64,000 bases of DNA from Natronohydrobacter sp. (GCA_030603695.1 JAUVXF010000003.1:124001-188000), one strand, 5' to 3'. Shown: positions 20,297 through 28,657, numbered from the stretch's first letter. Numbers and translations: made by a program. Notes: a model not told the origin generated them from the letters alone.

Positions 20297-21139
20297 ATGC
20301 GGTTCACCTCGACAGCCCGGTATATTGCCAGCGATGATCTTCAAGTCGCGGTAAACGCGGCTGTAACCCTACAACGCCCGTTGCTTGTGAAGGGCGAACC
20401 GGGCACCGGAAAAACCGAGCTTGCGATACAGATTGCGCAGTCTCTGGGCCTGCCGATGATCGAATGGTCGATCAAATCCACCACCCGCGCGCAGCAAGGG
20501 CTATACGAATATGACGCCGTGTCGCGCCTGCGCGACAGCCAGTTGGGCGATGCGCGGGTGGAAGAGGTGCGCAATTACATCCGCAAAGGCAAGCTTTGGC
20601 AGGCATTTGAAGCTACAGAGCGGGTTGTCTTGCTGATAGACGAAATTGACAAGGCGGATATAGAATTCCCCAACGACCTGTTGCAAGAACTCGATAAAAT
20701 GGAGTTTTTCGTCTATGAAACAGGCGAGACAATCCGGGCGAAGCACAGACCAATCGTGATTATCACATCCAATAACGAAAAAGATTTGCCCGATGCGTTT
20801 TTGCGGCGTTGTTTCTTCCATTATATCCGCTTTCCCGATCCTGAAACGCTGAAGGCGATTGTGGAAGTTCATTTTCCGGGGATCAAGCCCGCTCTTCTGA
20901 CAGCAGCGCTTACCCAGTTTTACGAATTGCGCGAAACACCGGGGTTGAAGAAAAAGCCATCGACCTCGGAAGTATTGGATTGGTTGAAACTGCTTCTGGC
21001 CGAGGATCTCTCGCCCGAAGATTTGCGGCGCGGGGGGGCTGATGCCCTGCCCAAACTGCATGGGGCGCTGTTGAAAAATGAGCAAGATGTTCATCTGTTC
21101 GAGAGGCTGGCCTTCATGGCACGGCGTCAAGGGCGCTGA
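20297..21139 (+). CDS. MoxR-family AAA+ ATPase
   Basis: A 280-residue AAA+ ATPase of the MoxR group, chaperones that usually act with a VWA-domain partner to mature or insert metals into target proteins. It has Walker A GEPGTGKT (residues 33-40), Walker B VVLLIDEIDKAD, sensor 1 IITSNNEKDLPDAFLRRC and a C-terminal helical lid. The start is ATG 20297 (MRFTSTARYIAS); the open frame upstream is not conserved in type. It is first of a five-gene operon ending with the VWA protein at 23133-24317, which fits the MoxR/CoxE pairing. It runs divergently from dksA. Confidence 0.9.
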   Translation: MRFTSTARYIASDDLQVAVNAAVTLQRPLLVKGEPGTGKTELAIQIAQSLGLPMIEWSIKSTTRAQQGLYEYDAVSRLRDSQLGDARVEEVRNYIRKGKLWQAFEATERVVLLIDEIDKADIEFPNDLLQELDKMEFFVYETGETIRAKHRPIVIITSNNEKDLPDAFLRRCFFHYIRFPDPETLKAIVEVHFPGIKPALLTAALTQFYELRETPGLKKKPSTSEVLDWLKLLLAEDLSPEDLRRGGADALPKLHGALLKNEQDVHLFERLAFMARRQGR

Positions 21140-21151
21140 GGAGGGGAAAAC

Positions 21152-21598
21152 ATGGCCATTGAAATTCGTCCCGTCGCCCGCGCTGACAAAGCCCGCTGGG
21201 CAGAGCTTTGGCAAGACTATCTGGCCTATTATGAAACCACCCTGCCACCCGACGTCTATGACGCAACTTTTGAAGCGTTTTTCGTGGGAAATCCCCAAAA
21301 CCCGCGCTGTCTTTTGGCAGAAAGTGACGGGCGGGCATTGGGTTTGGTGCATTATTTTTTCCATGCCCATTGCTGGCATCCCGAAGGCATATGCTATCTG
21401 CAAGACCTGTTTACAGACAGCACAGCGCGGGGAAAGGGTGTTGGCCGCGCGCTGATACAGGCAGTTTACCATGCGGCCGATAAACAAGGCATTCCCAATG
21501 TCTATTGGACAACGCAAAACTTTAATCACACGGCCCGCGCGCTGTATGACAAGATCGGGCAGCTAACGCCCTTCATAAAATATGTGCGCCCCGTATGA
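21152..21598 (+). CDS. GNAT-family N-acetyltransferase
   Basis: A 148-residue acetyl-CoA-dependent N-acetyltransferase. The acetyl-CoA loop reads DSTARGKGVGRALIQ (Q/RxxGxG/A form) after the strand ICYLQDLFTD, and the C-terminal part NFNHTARALYDKIG is typical. A strong GAGGAGGGG ribosome site precedes the ATG. It is second in the MoxR operon and overlaps the next gene as ATGA, so cotranslation is likely. Substrate unknown; it may modify a small amine or a protein of the system, which is only inference. Confidence 0.85.
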   Translation: MAIEIRPVARADKARWAELWQDYLAYYETTLPPDVYDATFEAFFVGNPQNPRCLLAESDGRALGLVHYFFHAHCWHPEGICYLQDLFTDSTARGKGVGRALIQAVYHAADKQGIPNVYWTTQNFNHTARALYDKIGQLTPFIKYVRPV

Positions 21599-22944
21599 GA
21601 ATCGCGTTTGCCTTCGCAGCCCTTTTGGCTCTTGCAGCTTGCGCCGCCCCTGCCCCGCGCGGAACGCCCGCGGTGCTGGATGCACAGACGCGCGCCATCA
21701 GTTCCGCCGCGCTATTCGGCCCGCCCCGGCCCTTTGCGCCAGAGCGCAGCAATGACCAAATTGCCCAAGATATCCTTGAACTGGGGTTCCGCTTGGAATC
21801 TGGGCGCATGTTGCCCTTCTTCTCGCGCTTTGAAGGGCCTGTGGCTGTCCGGCTTGCTGGGCAGATTCCGCCTTTGGCCGGGCAAGAGACAGATCGCCTT
21901 TTGGCGCGGCTGCGCAATGAGGCGGGCCTTGATATCCGCCGCGTGGCCGAGGGGCCGGCCCAGATTGTGGTGGAATTTGTTCCGCGCGCCACAATGCGGC
22001 GCCTGGTTCCAGAAGCTGCGTGTTTCGTTTTGCCAAATGTTCCAAGCTGGGATGCCTTTCGCGCTGCGCCGCGCGCGGCCAGTCTGGATTGGGCTGCGAT
22101 CGTGCGCCGCGAGCGCGCACTTGTGATCGCGCCTGCTGATACAACCGTGCAAGAGATGCGCGATTGCCTGCATGAAGAACTGGCACAGGCGCTGGGGCCG
22201 CTGAACGATCTTTACCGCATTGGCGAGACGGTCTGGAATGACGACAACTTTCAGACAGCGCTGACTGGCTATGACATGCTGGTGCTGCGCGTCTGGAACC
22301 ACCCGGAACTTCGCCCCGGCATGAGCCGCGGCGAGGTTGCCGCGCGCCTGCCAGCTATTCTTGCACAGCTTAATCCGCGCGGGGCGCGTGCGACTGTGCC
22401 CCTGGATCCGATCCCGACACCCCGGATATGGACAGATTCAATTGAAGGCGCGCTGGGTGCCGCCAACCGGCGGCAAAGTTTCGATTTGGCCCAAAGGGCT
22501 GTGCGGATTGCGATACAGGAACGGTGGCAAGATGAACGCCTGGCCTTCAGCCTGTTTCTGGCAGCGCGCTACGCCCCCTCTTCGGCAGGAGAGCAGGCTT
22601 TGGATGCGCTTTTGACTGCGGGCGCAATCTATGCCGCGCGCCCTGGTGGCGCTGTTCCGCGGGCACATATTGACTTGCATCTTGCTGCGCAGGCATTGGC
22701 TTCGGGACAGGTGGATATTGTGCTGCGCCTGACAGAAGCCGCAATGCCTGCGGCGCGCCGCTCGGAGAACGGGGCATTGCTATCTTCGCTGATGCTGATG
22801 CGCGCCGAAGCTTTGGCCGCCCAAGGCCAGATGGCGCAGGCCGAAGCCTTGCGCCGCGAGGCGCAGCCCTATGCGATTTTCGGTTTCGGCTCTTTGCGGG
22901 CCGCAGAGGACAGGCGCGCGGAGATTGCCGCGCTGGCCCAATAA
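21595..22944 (+). CDS. DUF2927-type lipoprotein
   Basis: A 449-residue protein with a lipoprotein signal: MRIAFAFAALLALAAC, with the lipid-bearing cysteine near residue 16. It should be anchored in the inner or outer membrane facing the periplasm. The central block RDCLHEELAQALGPLNDLYRIG, followed by TVWNDDNFQ, fits the DUF2927 family. The C-terminal half is an alpha-helical, alanine-rich region with TPR-like periodicity (about residues 285-445). Third in the operon, overlapping the GNAT gene by four bases. No enzymatic motif is seen. The domain call is from memory of the family pattern. Confidence 0.7.
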   Translation: MRIAFAFAALLALAACAAPAPRGTPAVLDAQTRAISSAALFGPPRPFAPERSNDQIAQDILELGFRLESGRMLPFFSRFEGPVAVRLAGQIPPLAGQETDRLLARLRNEAGLDIRRVAEGPAQIVVEFVPRATMRRLVPEAACFVLPNVPSWDAFRAAPRAASLDWAAIVRRERALVIAPADTTVQEMRDCLHEELAQALGPLNDLYRIGETVWNDDNFQTALTGYDMLVLRVWNHPELRPGMSRGEVAARLPAILAQLNPRGARATVPLDPIPTPRIWTDSIEGALGAANRRQSFDLAQRAVRIAIQERWQDERLAFSLFLAARYAPSSAGEQALDALLTAGAIYAARPGGAVPRAHIDLHLAAQALASGQVDIVLRLTEAAMPAARRSENGALLSSLMLMRAEALAAQGQMAQAEALRREAQPYAIFGFGSLRAAEDRRAEIAALAQ

Positions 22945-22964
22945 AAACAGGAGAGTTTGGTAAG

Positions 22965-23129
22965 ATGATTGTTATTTTTGGGCTTGTGGCTGGCGCAGTC
23001 TGGGCGGCGCAATCTGCCCGCAAGCGCGGTGGCAACCGCAAGGATATTGCCCAATATGCGGCTGTGGGTGCCATTTTGGGGGGGCTTGTGGGCCTGTTTG
23101 TCACGATCGGCGTGGAAAAGCTGCTCTAG
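22965..23129 (+). CDS. 54-residue membrane protein
   Basis: A small gene below usual length cut-offs. It starts ATG 22965 after AGGAGAG (11 bases away) and ends TAG 23129, three bases before the VWA gene. It has two hydrophobic segments, MIVIFGLVAGAVWAAQSA and YAAVGAILGGLVGLFVTIGV, separated by the basic RKRGGNRKD, so it is a hairpin in the inner membrane with the loop in the cytoplasm. It fills the gap between lipoprotein and VWA genes exactly, which supports it as the fourth member of the operon. Function unknown. Confidence 0.75.
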   Translation: MIVIFGLVAGAVWAAQSARKRGGNRKDIAQYAAVGAILGGLVGLFVTIGVEKLL

Positions 23130-23132
23130 CCC

Positions 23133-24317
23133 ATGTTCCTGCCCTTTTTCCAAAACCTGAAAGACCACGGTGTGCCGGTTACGCTGCGCGAATTTCTGGG
23201 GTTTCTGGAGGCCGTGCATGTTGGGCTGGTCACTTATGATCTGGATGGCTTTTATTACCTCGCCCGCGCGGCGATGGTAAACGATGAACGCCATCTGGAT
23301 CGGTTTGACCGCGCCTTTGCCGCCAGTTTCCAAGGGTTGGAAGAAATCAGCGCCGCGCAGGTGCTGGACGCGATAGAGCTGCCCCGCGACTGGCTGGAGA
23401 AAATGGCCGAAAAGCATTTGAGCGCCGAAGAGCGCGCCGAAGTTGCGGCGCTTGGCGGGTTTGACAAGTTGATGGCGGCCTTGCGCCAGCGGCTGCAAGA
23501 GCAGAAGGGCCGCCATCAGGGCGGCAACACATGGATTGGCACAGCCGGAACATCGGCTTTCGGGGCCTATGGGTATAATCCCGAAGGGGTGCGGATCGGG
23601 CAAGACGGCTCTCGCCATCGGCGCGCGGTTAAAGTCTGGGACAAGCGCGAATTCCGCAATCTGGATGATACAGTGGAACTGGGCACGCGCACGATCAAAG
23701 TCGCGCTGAAACGGCTACGCAAATGGGCGCGTGACGGGGCCATGCAAGAACTGGATCTGGACGGAACGATCCGCGCCACCGCAGAGCATGGCTATCTGGA
23801 TATCCAGACACGGCCAGAGCGCAGAAACGCTGTTAAGGTTCTGCTTTTGCTGGATATCGGCGGCTCTATGGATGACCATGTGCGCGCCGTGGAAGAGCTG
23901 TTCAGCGCCGCCAAAGCTGAATTCAAGCATCTGGAACATTATTATTTCCACAATTGCCTGTATGAATTTGTCTGGCGCGACAATGCGCGCCGCTGGAATG
24001 AACGCCTGCCAACCTGGGATATGCTGCGCAGCTATGGCAGTGATTGGAAATGTATCTTTGTGGGGGACGCCGCAATGTCACCCTATGAAATCATGTCGCC
24101 CGGCGGCGCCAATGAGCATTGGAACGCGGAGGCAGGTGAAATCTGGCTGCAACGCGCGCGGGCACAATGGCCAGACCATCTCTGGATCAATCCGACACCT
24201 GCGCAGAATTGGCCGCATATTCAGTCGGTTGGTATGATCTCAGAGATTTTTGAAGGGCGCATGGTGCCAATGACCCTTGCAGGCATTTCGCAGGGGATAA
24301 AACTTCTGTCACGCTAA
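23133..24317 (+). CDS. VWA-domain protein, CoxE-like
   Basis: A 394-residue cytoplasmic protein with a C-terminal von Willebrand A domain. The MIDAS motif reads LLLLDIGGSMDDH (D241), within the CoxE-like family. The N-terminal 200 residues contain helical blocks and a glycine-rich joint TWIGTAGTSAFGAYGYNPEG. It closes the operon that opens with the MoxR ATPase. MoxR and VWA partners usually assemble to load metals or remodel complexes; here the target may be the lipoprotein and small membrane protein encoded between them, as inference from context. Confidence 0.88.
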   Translation: MFLPFFQNLKDHGVPVTLREFLGFLEAVHVGLVTYDLDGFYYLARAAMVNDERHLDRFDRAFAASFQGLEEISAAQVLDAIELPRDWLEKMAEKHLSAEERAEVAALGGFDKLMAALRQRLQEQKGRHQGGNTWIGTAGTSAFGAYGYNPEGVRIGQDGSRHRRAVKVWDKREFRNLDDTVELGTRTIKVALKRLRKWARDGAMQELDLDGTIRATAEHGYLDIQTRPERRNAVKVLLLLDIGGSMDDHVRAVEELFSAAKAEFKHLEHYYFHNCLYEFVWRDNARRWNERLPTWDMLRSYGSDWKCIFVGDAAMSPYEIMSPGGANEHWNAEAGEIWLQRARAQWPDHLWINPTPAQNWPHIQSVGMISEIFEGRMVPMTLAGISQGIKLLSR

Positions 24318-24367
24318 CTTCGCTGCATAACCTATAGCGCTATAAGCGAAATAATGCCTGCCAATTT

Positions 24368-24424
24368 GCAATCCCATGCGCGGCCCCATAGGTCTGCCTC
24401 AGGCATGGGCGCAATCCCATGCGC
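24368..24424 (+). repeat. Repeated leader with two alternative hairpins before the DUF4168 gene
   Basis: GCAATCCCATGCGC occurs twice, at 24368-24381 and 24411-24424. A GCATGGG at 24403-24409 between them can pair with either copy of CCCATGC (24373-24379 or 24416-24422), giving mutually exclusive stems in the RNA. A perfect palindrome TATAGCGCTATA lies just upstream near 24335. The coding start is at 24443. Confidence 0.4.
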
Positions 24425-24442
24425 TTGATACAGGAGAGACTT

Positions 24443-24826
24443 ATGAAACTGAACCGCCTTCTGAGCACGACACTGCTTGCTGCAACACTGGCAACCGCGC
24501 CGCTGCTGGCCCCCCAAGCCATGGCACAAGACGCCGAGATGGGCGCAGAGATTGCCGCGCAAGATGGCAAGATCGATGCTTTTATCGAAGCCGCGCTTGC
24601 AGTGTCTGAAACACGGGCACGCTATATCGCGCAGCTGGAGACTGTGACAGACGAGGCCGCGCAAATGGAAATCATTCAGGAAGCGGATGCAGCAATTCTG
24701 GATGTGGTGGATGCAACGCCGGATATCAGCATTGATGAATACATCGCCATTGGTGAAGCGGCTGCCGCCGATCCCGATCTGGCCGCGCGCATTGATGCAC
24801 GCTTTGCCGAAGCTTTTGCAGAATAA
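24443..24826 (+). CDS. Exported DUF4168-type protein
   Basis: A 127-residue secreted protein. ATG 24443 follows AGGAGA. The signal peptide runs from MKLNRLLSTTL to a cut after PQAMA before QDAEM. The mature part is acidic, alanine-rich and helical, with AALAVSETRARYIAQLE and the tail block ISIDEYIAIGEAAAADPDLAARID, which fits DUF4168. No catalytic motif is seen; it is probably a small periplasmic helical protein. It is monocistronic, with its own terminator and a leader containing repeats. Confidence 0.7.
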   Translation: MKLNRLLSTTLLAATLATAPLLAPQAMAQDAEMGAEIAAQDGKIDAFIEAALAVSETRARYIAQLETVTDEAAQMEIIQEADAAILDVVDATPDISIDEYIAIGEAAAADPDLAARIDARFAEAFAE

Positions 24827-24837
24827 CTGCCGGCGCG

Positions 24838-24870
24838 CACCGGGGCCAAGATGGCCCCGGTGTGTCTTTT
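24838..24870 (+). terminator. Terminator of the DUF4168 gene
   Basis: CACCGGGGCC-AAGAT-GGCCCCGGTG is a ten-pair stem followed by TGTCTTTT. The T tract touches the stop codon of the convergent cyclophilin gene. It may also serve that gene weakly. Confidence 0.8.
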
Positions 24871-25483
24871 AACGCTCGATTGTGACGCGTTCCATGCGGT
24901 CGGGTGTGCCAATAACCGCCCCATTGCCGCCAGTGCCCCGCTTGATGGCATCCAGCACATCGTAACCCTCAATCATCTGCCCCACGACAGTATATTGCCC
25001 ATTCAGATGGGCCGCGGGGGCAAACATGATGAAAAACTGGCTGTTGGCGCTGTTCGGGTTTTGTGATCGCGCCATGCCCACCACCCCACGTTCGAAGGGC
25101 TGTGCGGTAAATTCGGCAGGCAGATCGGGCAGATCCGATCCGCCTGTGCCCCAGCGGCGCGGATCACCTGATTGCGTGCCATTTGCGACATCTCCGGTCT
25201 GGGCCATGAAGCCATCAATCACGCGGTGAAATACCACCCCGTCATAATCGCCACGCTCTGCCAAGGTGACAATCCGCTCCACATGCTGCGGGGCCAGATC
25301 ATCGCGCAGCGCAATCCGAATCGCGCCATTTGCCTCGCCTGCAACCTCTATCACCATCACAGGGCCAGAATGGCCCTCTGGCACGGCGGTATCGGCATTG
25401 ACGCTCATCAGGTTAAGCCAGCTTGCCCCCAGAATACCCAGACCAAGCGCAAACAATCCCCCGAATATCAGCTTGTCACGCAT
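24869..25483 (-). CDS. Membrane-anchored cyclophilin-type peptidylprolyl isomerase
   Basis: A 204-residue prolyl isomerase. Residues 5-27 are a hydrophobic signal anchor (LIFGGLFALGLGILGASWL), which puts the cyclophilin domain in the periplasm. Active-site blocks are VVFHRVIDGFMAQTGDV and ARSQNPNSANSQFFIMF. The stop overlaps the DUF4168 terminator, and the start overlaps the cytoplasmic cyclophilin gene by eight bases. The two paralogues form an operon. The signal may be cleaved; I see no clear cut site. Confidence 0.93.
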   Translation of the reverse strand: MRDKLIFGGLFALGLGILGASWLNLMSVNADTAVPEGHSGPVMVIEVAGEANGAIRIALRDDLAPQHVERIVTLAERGDYDGVVFHRVIDGFMAQTGDVANGTQSGDPRRWGTGGSDLPDLPAEFTAQPFERGVVGMARSQNPNSANSQFFIMFAPAAHLNGQYTVVGQMIEGYDVLDAIKRGTGGNGAVIGTPDRMERVTIER

Positions 25484-25982
25484 CTGCGGCCACCTTGACG
25501 CTTAGCATCTTGTCGGGGTTTGCAGGCGGCTCGCCACGGGTGATGGCATCCACATGTTCCATCCCTGCGATCACACGGCCATAGACGGTGTATTGGCGGT
25601 TCAGGAAATGATTGTCGCTGAAATTGATGAAAAACTGGCTGTTGGCGCTGTCAGGATTGGCAGAACGCGCCGCACCCAGCGTGCCGCGATCATGCGGGAC
25701 ACCCGAAAATTCGGCTTTCAGATTGGGCAGGTCAGATCCGCCAGTGCCCGCGCGGCCAGGGTTGTAGTTGTTTTCGGTGTTGCCATTGGCCACATCGCCT
25801 GTCTGGGCCATGAAACCATCAATCACGCGGTGAAACACAACATTGTCATAGGCCCCGGCGCGGGCCAGTTCCTTCATGCGCGCGCAATGGCCCGGTGCGA
25901 TATCGGGCAGCAGTTCAATTATCACTGTGCCGCCTTTCAGTTCCATCAGGATCGTATTTTCCGGGTCTTTGATCTCGGCCAT
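25476..25982 (-). CDS. ppiB: Cytoplasmic cyclophilin-type peptidylprolyl isomerase
   Basis: A 168-residue prolyl isomerase without a signal sequence. Motifs are NVVFHRVIDGFMAQTGDV and ARSANPDSANSQFFINF. It is the upstream partner of the membrane-anchored paralogue and overlaps it by eight bases, so the pair looks like a tandem duplication with a changed location. It is divergent from pgk. Confidence 0.93.
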   Translation of the reverse strand: MAEIKDPENTILMELKGGTVIIELLPDIAPGHCARMKELARAGAYDNVVFHRVIDGFMAQTGDVANGNTENNYNPGRAGTGGSDLPNLKAEFSGVPHDRGTLGAARSANPDSANSQFFINFSDNHFLNRQYTVYGRVIAGMEHVDAITRGEPPANPDKMLSVKVAADA

Positions 25983-26064
25983 CTATGGCACTCCTTTATT
26001 TGGTCTGGGCGCACCCTACTGCGCCAATCCTGTCAGGAAAACCCCCCTCACACGGTTGCAACCA

Positions 26065-26094
26065 TTGACCATACCCCCCCTTTCACGCCAGATA
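26065..26094 (+). promoter_or_regulatory. Candidate pgk promoter
   Basis: TTGACC at 26065, an 18-base spacer and CAGATA at 26089. The spacer is C-rich and the -10 imperfect. GGGAG lies nine bases before the pgk ATG. Confidence 0.3.
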
Positions 26095-26124
26095 GCGCCA
26101 ATGTGAGAATGGGAGTTTCGTGTC

Positions 26125-27318
26125 ATGGCCTTCAAAACCCTTGATGATATCGATTTCGCGGGCAAAACTGCGCTGGTGCGGGTTGATATCAATGTGCCAA
26201 TCGAAAATGGCGTGGTGAGCGATACAACCCGAATCGGGCGCATTGTGCCAACCATTCGCCATATTGCGGATGCCGGGGGCAAAGTGGTGCTTTTGGCGCA
26301 TTTTGGCCGCCCGAAGGGCAAGCCGAATGCGGATATGTCGCTGGCTCTGGTGCGCCCGGCGCTGGAAGAGGCGCTTGGCCAGCCTGTCGCCTTTGCCGAA
26401 TCCTGCATCGGCGGGCCTGCAAAGCGCGTGGTTGCCGACATGCAGGCTGGGGATGTGGCGCTGTTGGAGAATACCCGCTTTCACGAGGGCGAGGAAAAGA
26501 ATGACAAGCTGCTTGCCGCCTCTATGGCTGCTTTGGGCGATATCTATGTAAATGATGCCTTCTCGGCCGCCCATCGCGCTCATGCGTCGACCGAAGGTTT
26601 GGCGCATTTGCTGCCTGCTTGTGCCGGGCGCCTGATGGCGGCAGAGTTGCAGGCGCTGGAGGCAGCACTTGGCAACCCTGCGCGCCCTGTGGCCGCGGTT
26701 GTGGGGGGGGCGAAGGTTTCCACCAAGCTGGATCTGTTGTCCAACCTGATCACAAAGGTGGATCACCTGATCATCGGCGGGGGCATGGCAAATACATTTC
26801 TGGCGGCCCAGGGAATAGAGATTGGCACATCCCTGGCAGAGCGCGAGATGACAGACACCGCGCGCGATATCATGGCGCGCGCCTCAGATGCAGGCTGCAC
26901 CCTGCATCTGCCCAGCGATATCGTTGTGGCGCGCGAATTTGCCGCCCATGCCGCGCATGAAATCCTGCCTGCAAGCGCTTGCCCGTCAGATGCCATGATC
27001 CTTGATGCCGGGCCAGAAACTGTGGCCGCGATTGCGCAGGTCTTTGGTGCGTGTAAAACACTGGTCTGGAATGGCCCGCTGGGCGCGTTTGAACTTACCC
27101 CTTTTGACACCGCCACCAATGCCGCTGCGCAAGACGCCGCGCGCCTGACGAAAGAGGGGCATCTTATTTCTGTTGCTGGCGGGGGCGATACGGTTTCCGC
27201 CCTGAACCGTGCTGGCGTGGGCGAAGATTTTACCTATATTTCCACAGCCGGGGGCGCCTTTCTGGAATGGATGGAAGGCAAAACCCTGCCCGGCGTTGCC
27301 GCGCTAGAGAAAGAGTAA
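26125..27318 (+). CDS. pgk: Phosphoglycerate kinase
   Basis: ATP-forming step of glycolysis (and of the reverse Calvin/gluconeogenic route). The 397-residue protein shows the N-terminal substrate motif [14 protein letters not shown], the HFGRPKG block around residue 55-60, and [10 protein letters not shown]. The C-terminal nucleotide-binding [11 protein letters not shown] is also present. Length is standard. gap and fba are not adjacent. The small membrane-protein gene follows after only five bases and is probably cotranscribed. Confidence 0.97.
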   Translation: MAFKTLDDIDFAGKTALVRVDINVPIENGVVSDTTRIGRIVPTIRHIADAGGKVVLLAHFGRPKGKPNADMSLALVRPALEEALGQPVAFAESCIGGPAKRVVADMQAGDVALLENTRFHEGEEKNDKLLAASMAALGDIYVNDAFSAAHRAHASTEGLAHLLPACAGRLMAAELQALEAALGNPARPVAAVVGGAKVSTKLDLLSNLITKVDHLIIGGGMANTFLAAQGIEIGTSLAEREMTDTARDIMARASDAGCTLHLPSDIVVAREFAAHAAHEILPASACPSDAMILDAGPETVAAIAQVFGACKTLVWNGPLGAFELTPFDTATNAAAQDAARLTKEGHLISVAGGGDTVSALNRAGVGEDFTYISTAGGAFLEWMEGKTLPGVAALEKE

Positions 27319-27323
27319 GACCG

Positions 27324-27539
27324 ATGGATATGCTGATCTGGATCGGGGCCGCGATTTCGCTGGCAGGTGTTTTGGGTTTGGGCTGGTGCATTCTGTATGT
27401 GTTGAAACTGCGCCGCCTGACTTTGGATGACACAGAGATGCGTGCGCGCATGCAGCGCGCGGTAATGATCAATTTTGCCGCACTTGCTGTTTCAACCCTT
27501 GGGTTGATGATGGTGGTTGTCGGGATTTTTCTGAAATAA
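27324..27539 (+). CDS. 71-residue two-span membrane protein
   Basis: Starts ATG 27324, five bases after the pgk stop. Two hydrophobic segments are seen: MLIWIGAAISLAGVLGLGW and AVMINFAALAVSTLGLMMVV. Between them is the charged LRRLTLDDTEMRARMQR, so it is an inner-membrane hairpin. The frame is also open into the end of pgk, but that extension overlaps coding sequence of another frame. I do not recognise the family; function unknown. Its position suggests cotranscription with pgk. Confidence 0.75.
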   Translation: MDMLIWIGAAISLAGVLGLGWCILYVLKLRRLTLDDTEMRARMQRAVMINFAALAVSTLGLMMVVVGIFLK

Positions 27540-27632
27540 TGCCCTAAACTTCTGCTTTCACAAGCACGGGCAAATGTGCCATACTGCAACAAATCGCGCC
27601 CTCAGAATGGCGCATAACGGCAGGCAAGGCAG

Positions 27633-27929
27633 ATGAAGCGCAGTTCTCCGGCGATTGGGCCACTTTTTTACTTTGGAACCGCGGTTGTTTTGGGGCTGTA
27701 TTTTACCTTTGCTGCTGTGCAAGGCGCGTTTGGCCTGTTCAACCGGGTGCAGGTGGAAGCCGAAAGTGATCTGCTGCGCGCGCAGCGTGATAGCCTGCAA
27801 TTAGAGCTTGCAGAGGTCACAAACCGCACACGCCGCCTTTCGGATGATTTTCTGGATCTGGATTTGCTGGATGAGCGCGCGCGTGATGTGCTGGGGCTTG
27901 CCCGCCCGGATGATATCATCATTCGCTGA
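27633..27929 (+). CDS. ftsB: FtsB/DivIC-type septum formation initiator
   Basis: A 98-residue divisome protein that joins FtsL and FtsQ. It has a short cytoplasmic N-terminus, one membrane span (about residues 9-30, GPLFYFGTAVVLGLYFTF) and a periplasmic coiled coil (VEAESDLLRAQRDSLQLELAEV). The LDLLDERARDVLGLARPDDIII tail is typical of alphaproteobacterial members. In Rhodobacteraceae this gene often precedes pdhA, but here a DUF1330 gene on the other strand follows. Confidence 0.88.
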   Translation: MKRSSPAIGPLFYFGTAVVLGLYFTFAAVQGAFGLFNRVQVEAESDLLRAQRDSLQLELAEVTNRTRRLSDDFLDLDLLDERARDVLGLARPDDIIIR

Positions 27930-27949
27930 AACGGCCATGCGCCGGATGA

Positions 27950-28243
27950 TCAGACGTCATAGCCTTCCACAATAACAAGATCGGCAAAGGAAAAAGGCTC
28001 TCGCAACGCTTTGGCCGCTTGATATTCGGCACTGTCATAGCAGGCGCGGGCCGTGGCCAGATCGGGAAATTCAATCACCACAGTGCGGGCGCGGCTTTTG
28101 CCTTCCAATTGCTCTTGCGCGCCCCCGCGAACGATGAATTTTGCACCAAATTTGTCAAAAGCAGCTTTGTTGGCGCTAATATAGGCTGCATAACCGCCAA
28201 CATCTTTGACATCGACATGAGCCACCCAGTAAGCTTTGGACAT
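27950..28243 (-). CDS. DUF1330-domain protein
   Basis: A 97-residue dimeric alpha/beta-barrel (ferredoxin-like) protein of the DUF1330 family. It shows SKAYWVAHVDVKD at the start, GKSRARTVVIEFPDLATA in the middle and YQAAKALREPFS near the end. Function in the family is not established. It is a single gene, convergent with ftsB and divergent from the small gene at 28411. Confidence 0.85.
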   Translation of the reverse strand: MSKAYWVAHVDVKDVGGYAAYISANKAAFDKFGAKFIVRGGAQEQLEGKSRARTVVIEFPDLATARACYDSAEYQAAKALREPFSFADLVIVEGYDV

Positions 28244-28410
28244 GATCTTCGCCTTTTGGTTGTGTCATATGACAGCGCAATCTATCGCTTGGCGCTAACA
28301 CTGTGTCAATTACCTGTTACCGGGCATGCAGTATGATTGACCAATTGGCAAAGACCTCGCACGAGTAAAACTTATGGTGCCGAACGATAATCACACTGGG
28401 AGGAGAGACA

Positions 28411-28650
28411 ATGTTTGACCCGATTTCGCTATGGATGCAAGGGACTGTGCTCTGGATGAAGATGTTCAAGCAACAGCAGGAAGCATATATCCGTATGCTG
28501 GGCGCATTCGCCGAAAAACTGCCGCAGGAAAACGCTGCCGGCTTGGCACGCGAAGCCGAAGCGGTAAAAGCCACATTGAAAGCGGCCAACAAACCTGCAA
28601 AACCCGCCGTCGTGAAAGCAAAAACCGCAGCTGCTGTCGTTACGGCATAA
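28411..28650 (+). CDS. Small protein with lysine/alanine-rich tail, unknown function
   Basis: A 79-residue protein behind a strong GGGAGGAGAG ribosome site. The first 35 residues are aromatic and methionine-rich (ISLWMQGTVLWMKMFKQQ), followed by a helix. A basic alanine-lysine tail (KAANKPAKPAVVKAKTAAA) ends the chain. The make-up recalls phasin-like or PHB-granule-associated small proteins, but I see no firm family signature. Convergent with cueR, with seven bases between the stops. Confidence 0.6.
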   Translation: MFDPISLWMQGTVLWMKMFKQQQEAYIRMLGAFAEKLPQENAAGLAREAEAVKATLKAANKPAKPAVVKAKTAAAVVTA

Positions 28651-28657
28651 GGTTTGG

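Noticed and set aside
27574..27636. 20-codon frame ending in ATGA at the ftsB start, possible leader peptide
   Set aside because: No clear Shine-Dalgarno site and no biased codons; the ATGA overlap alone is weak evidence.
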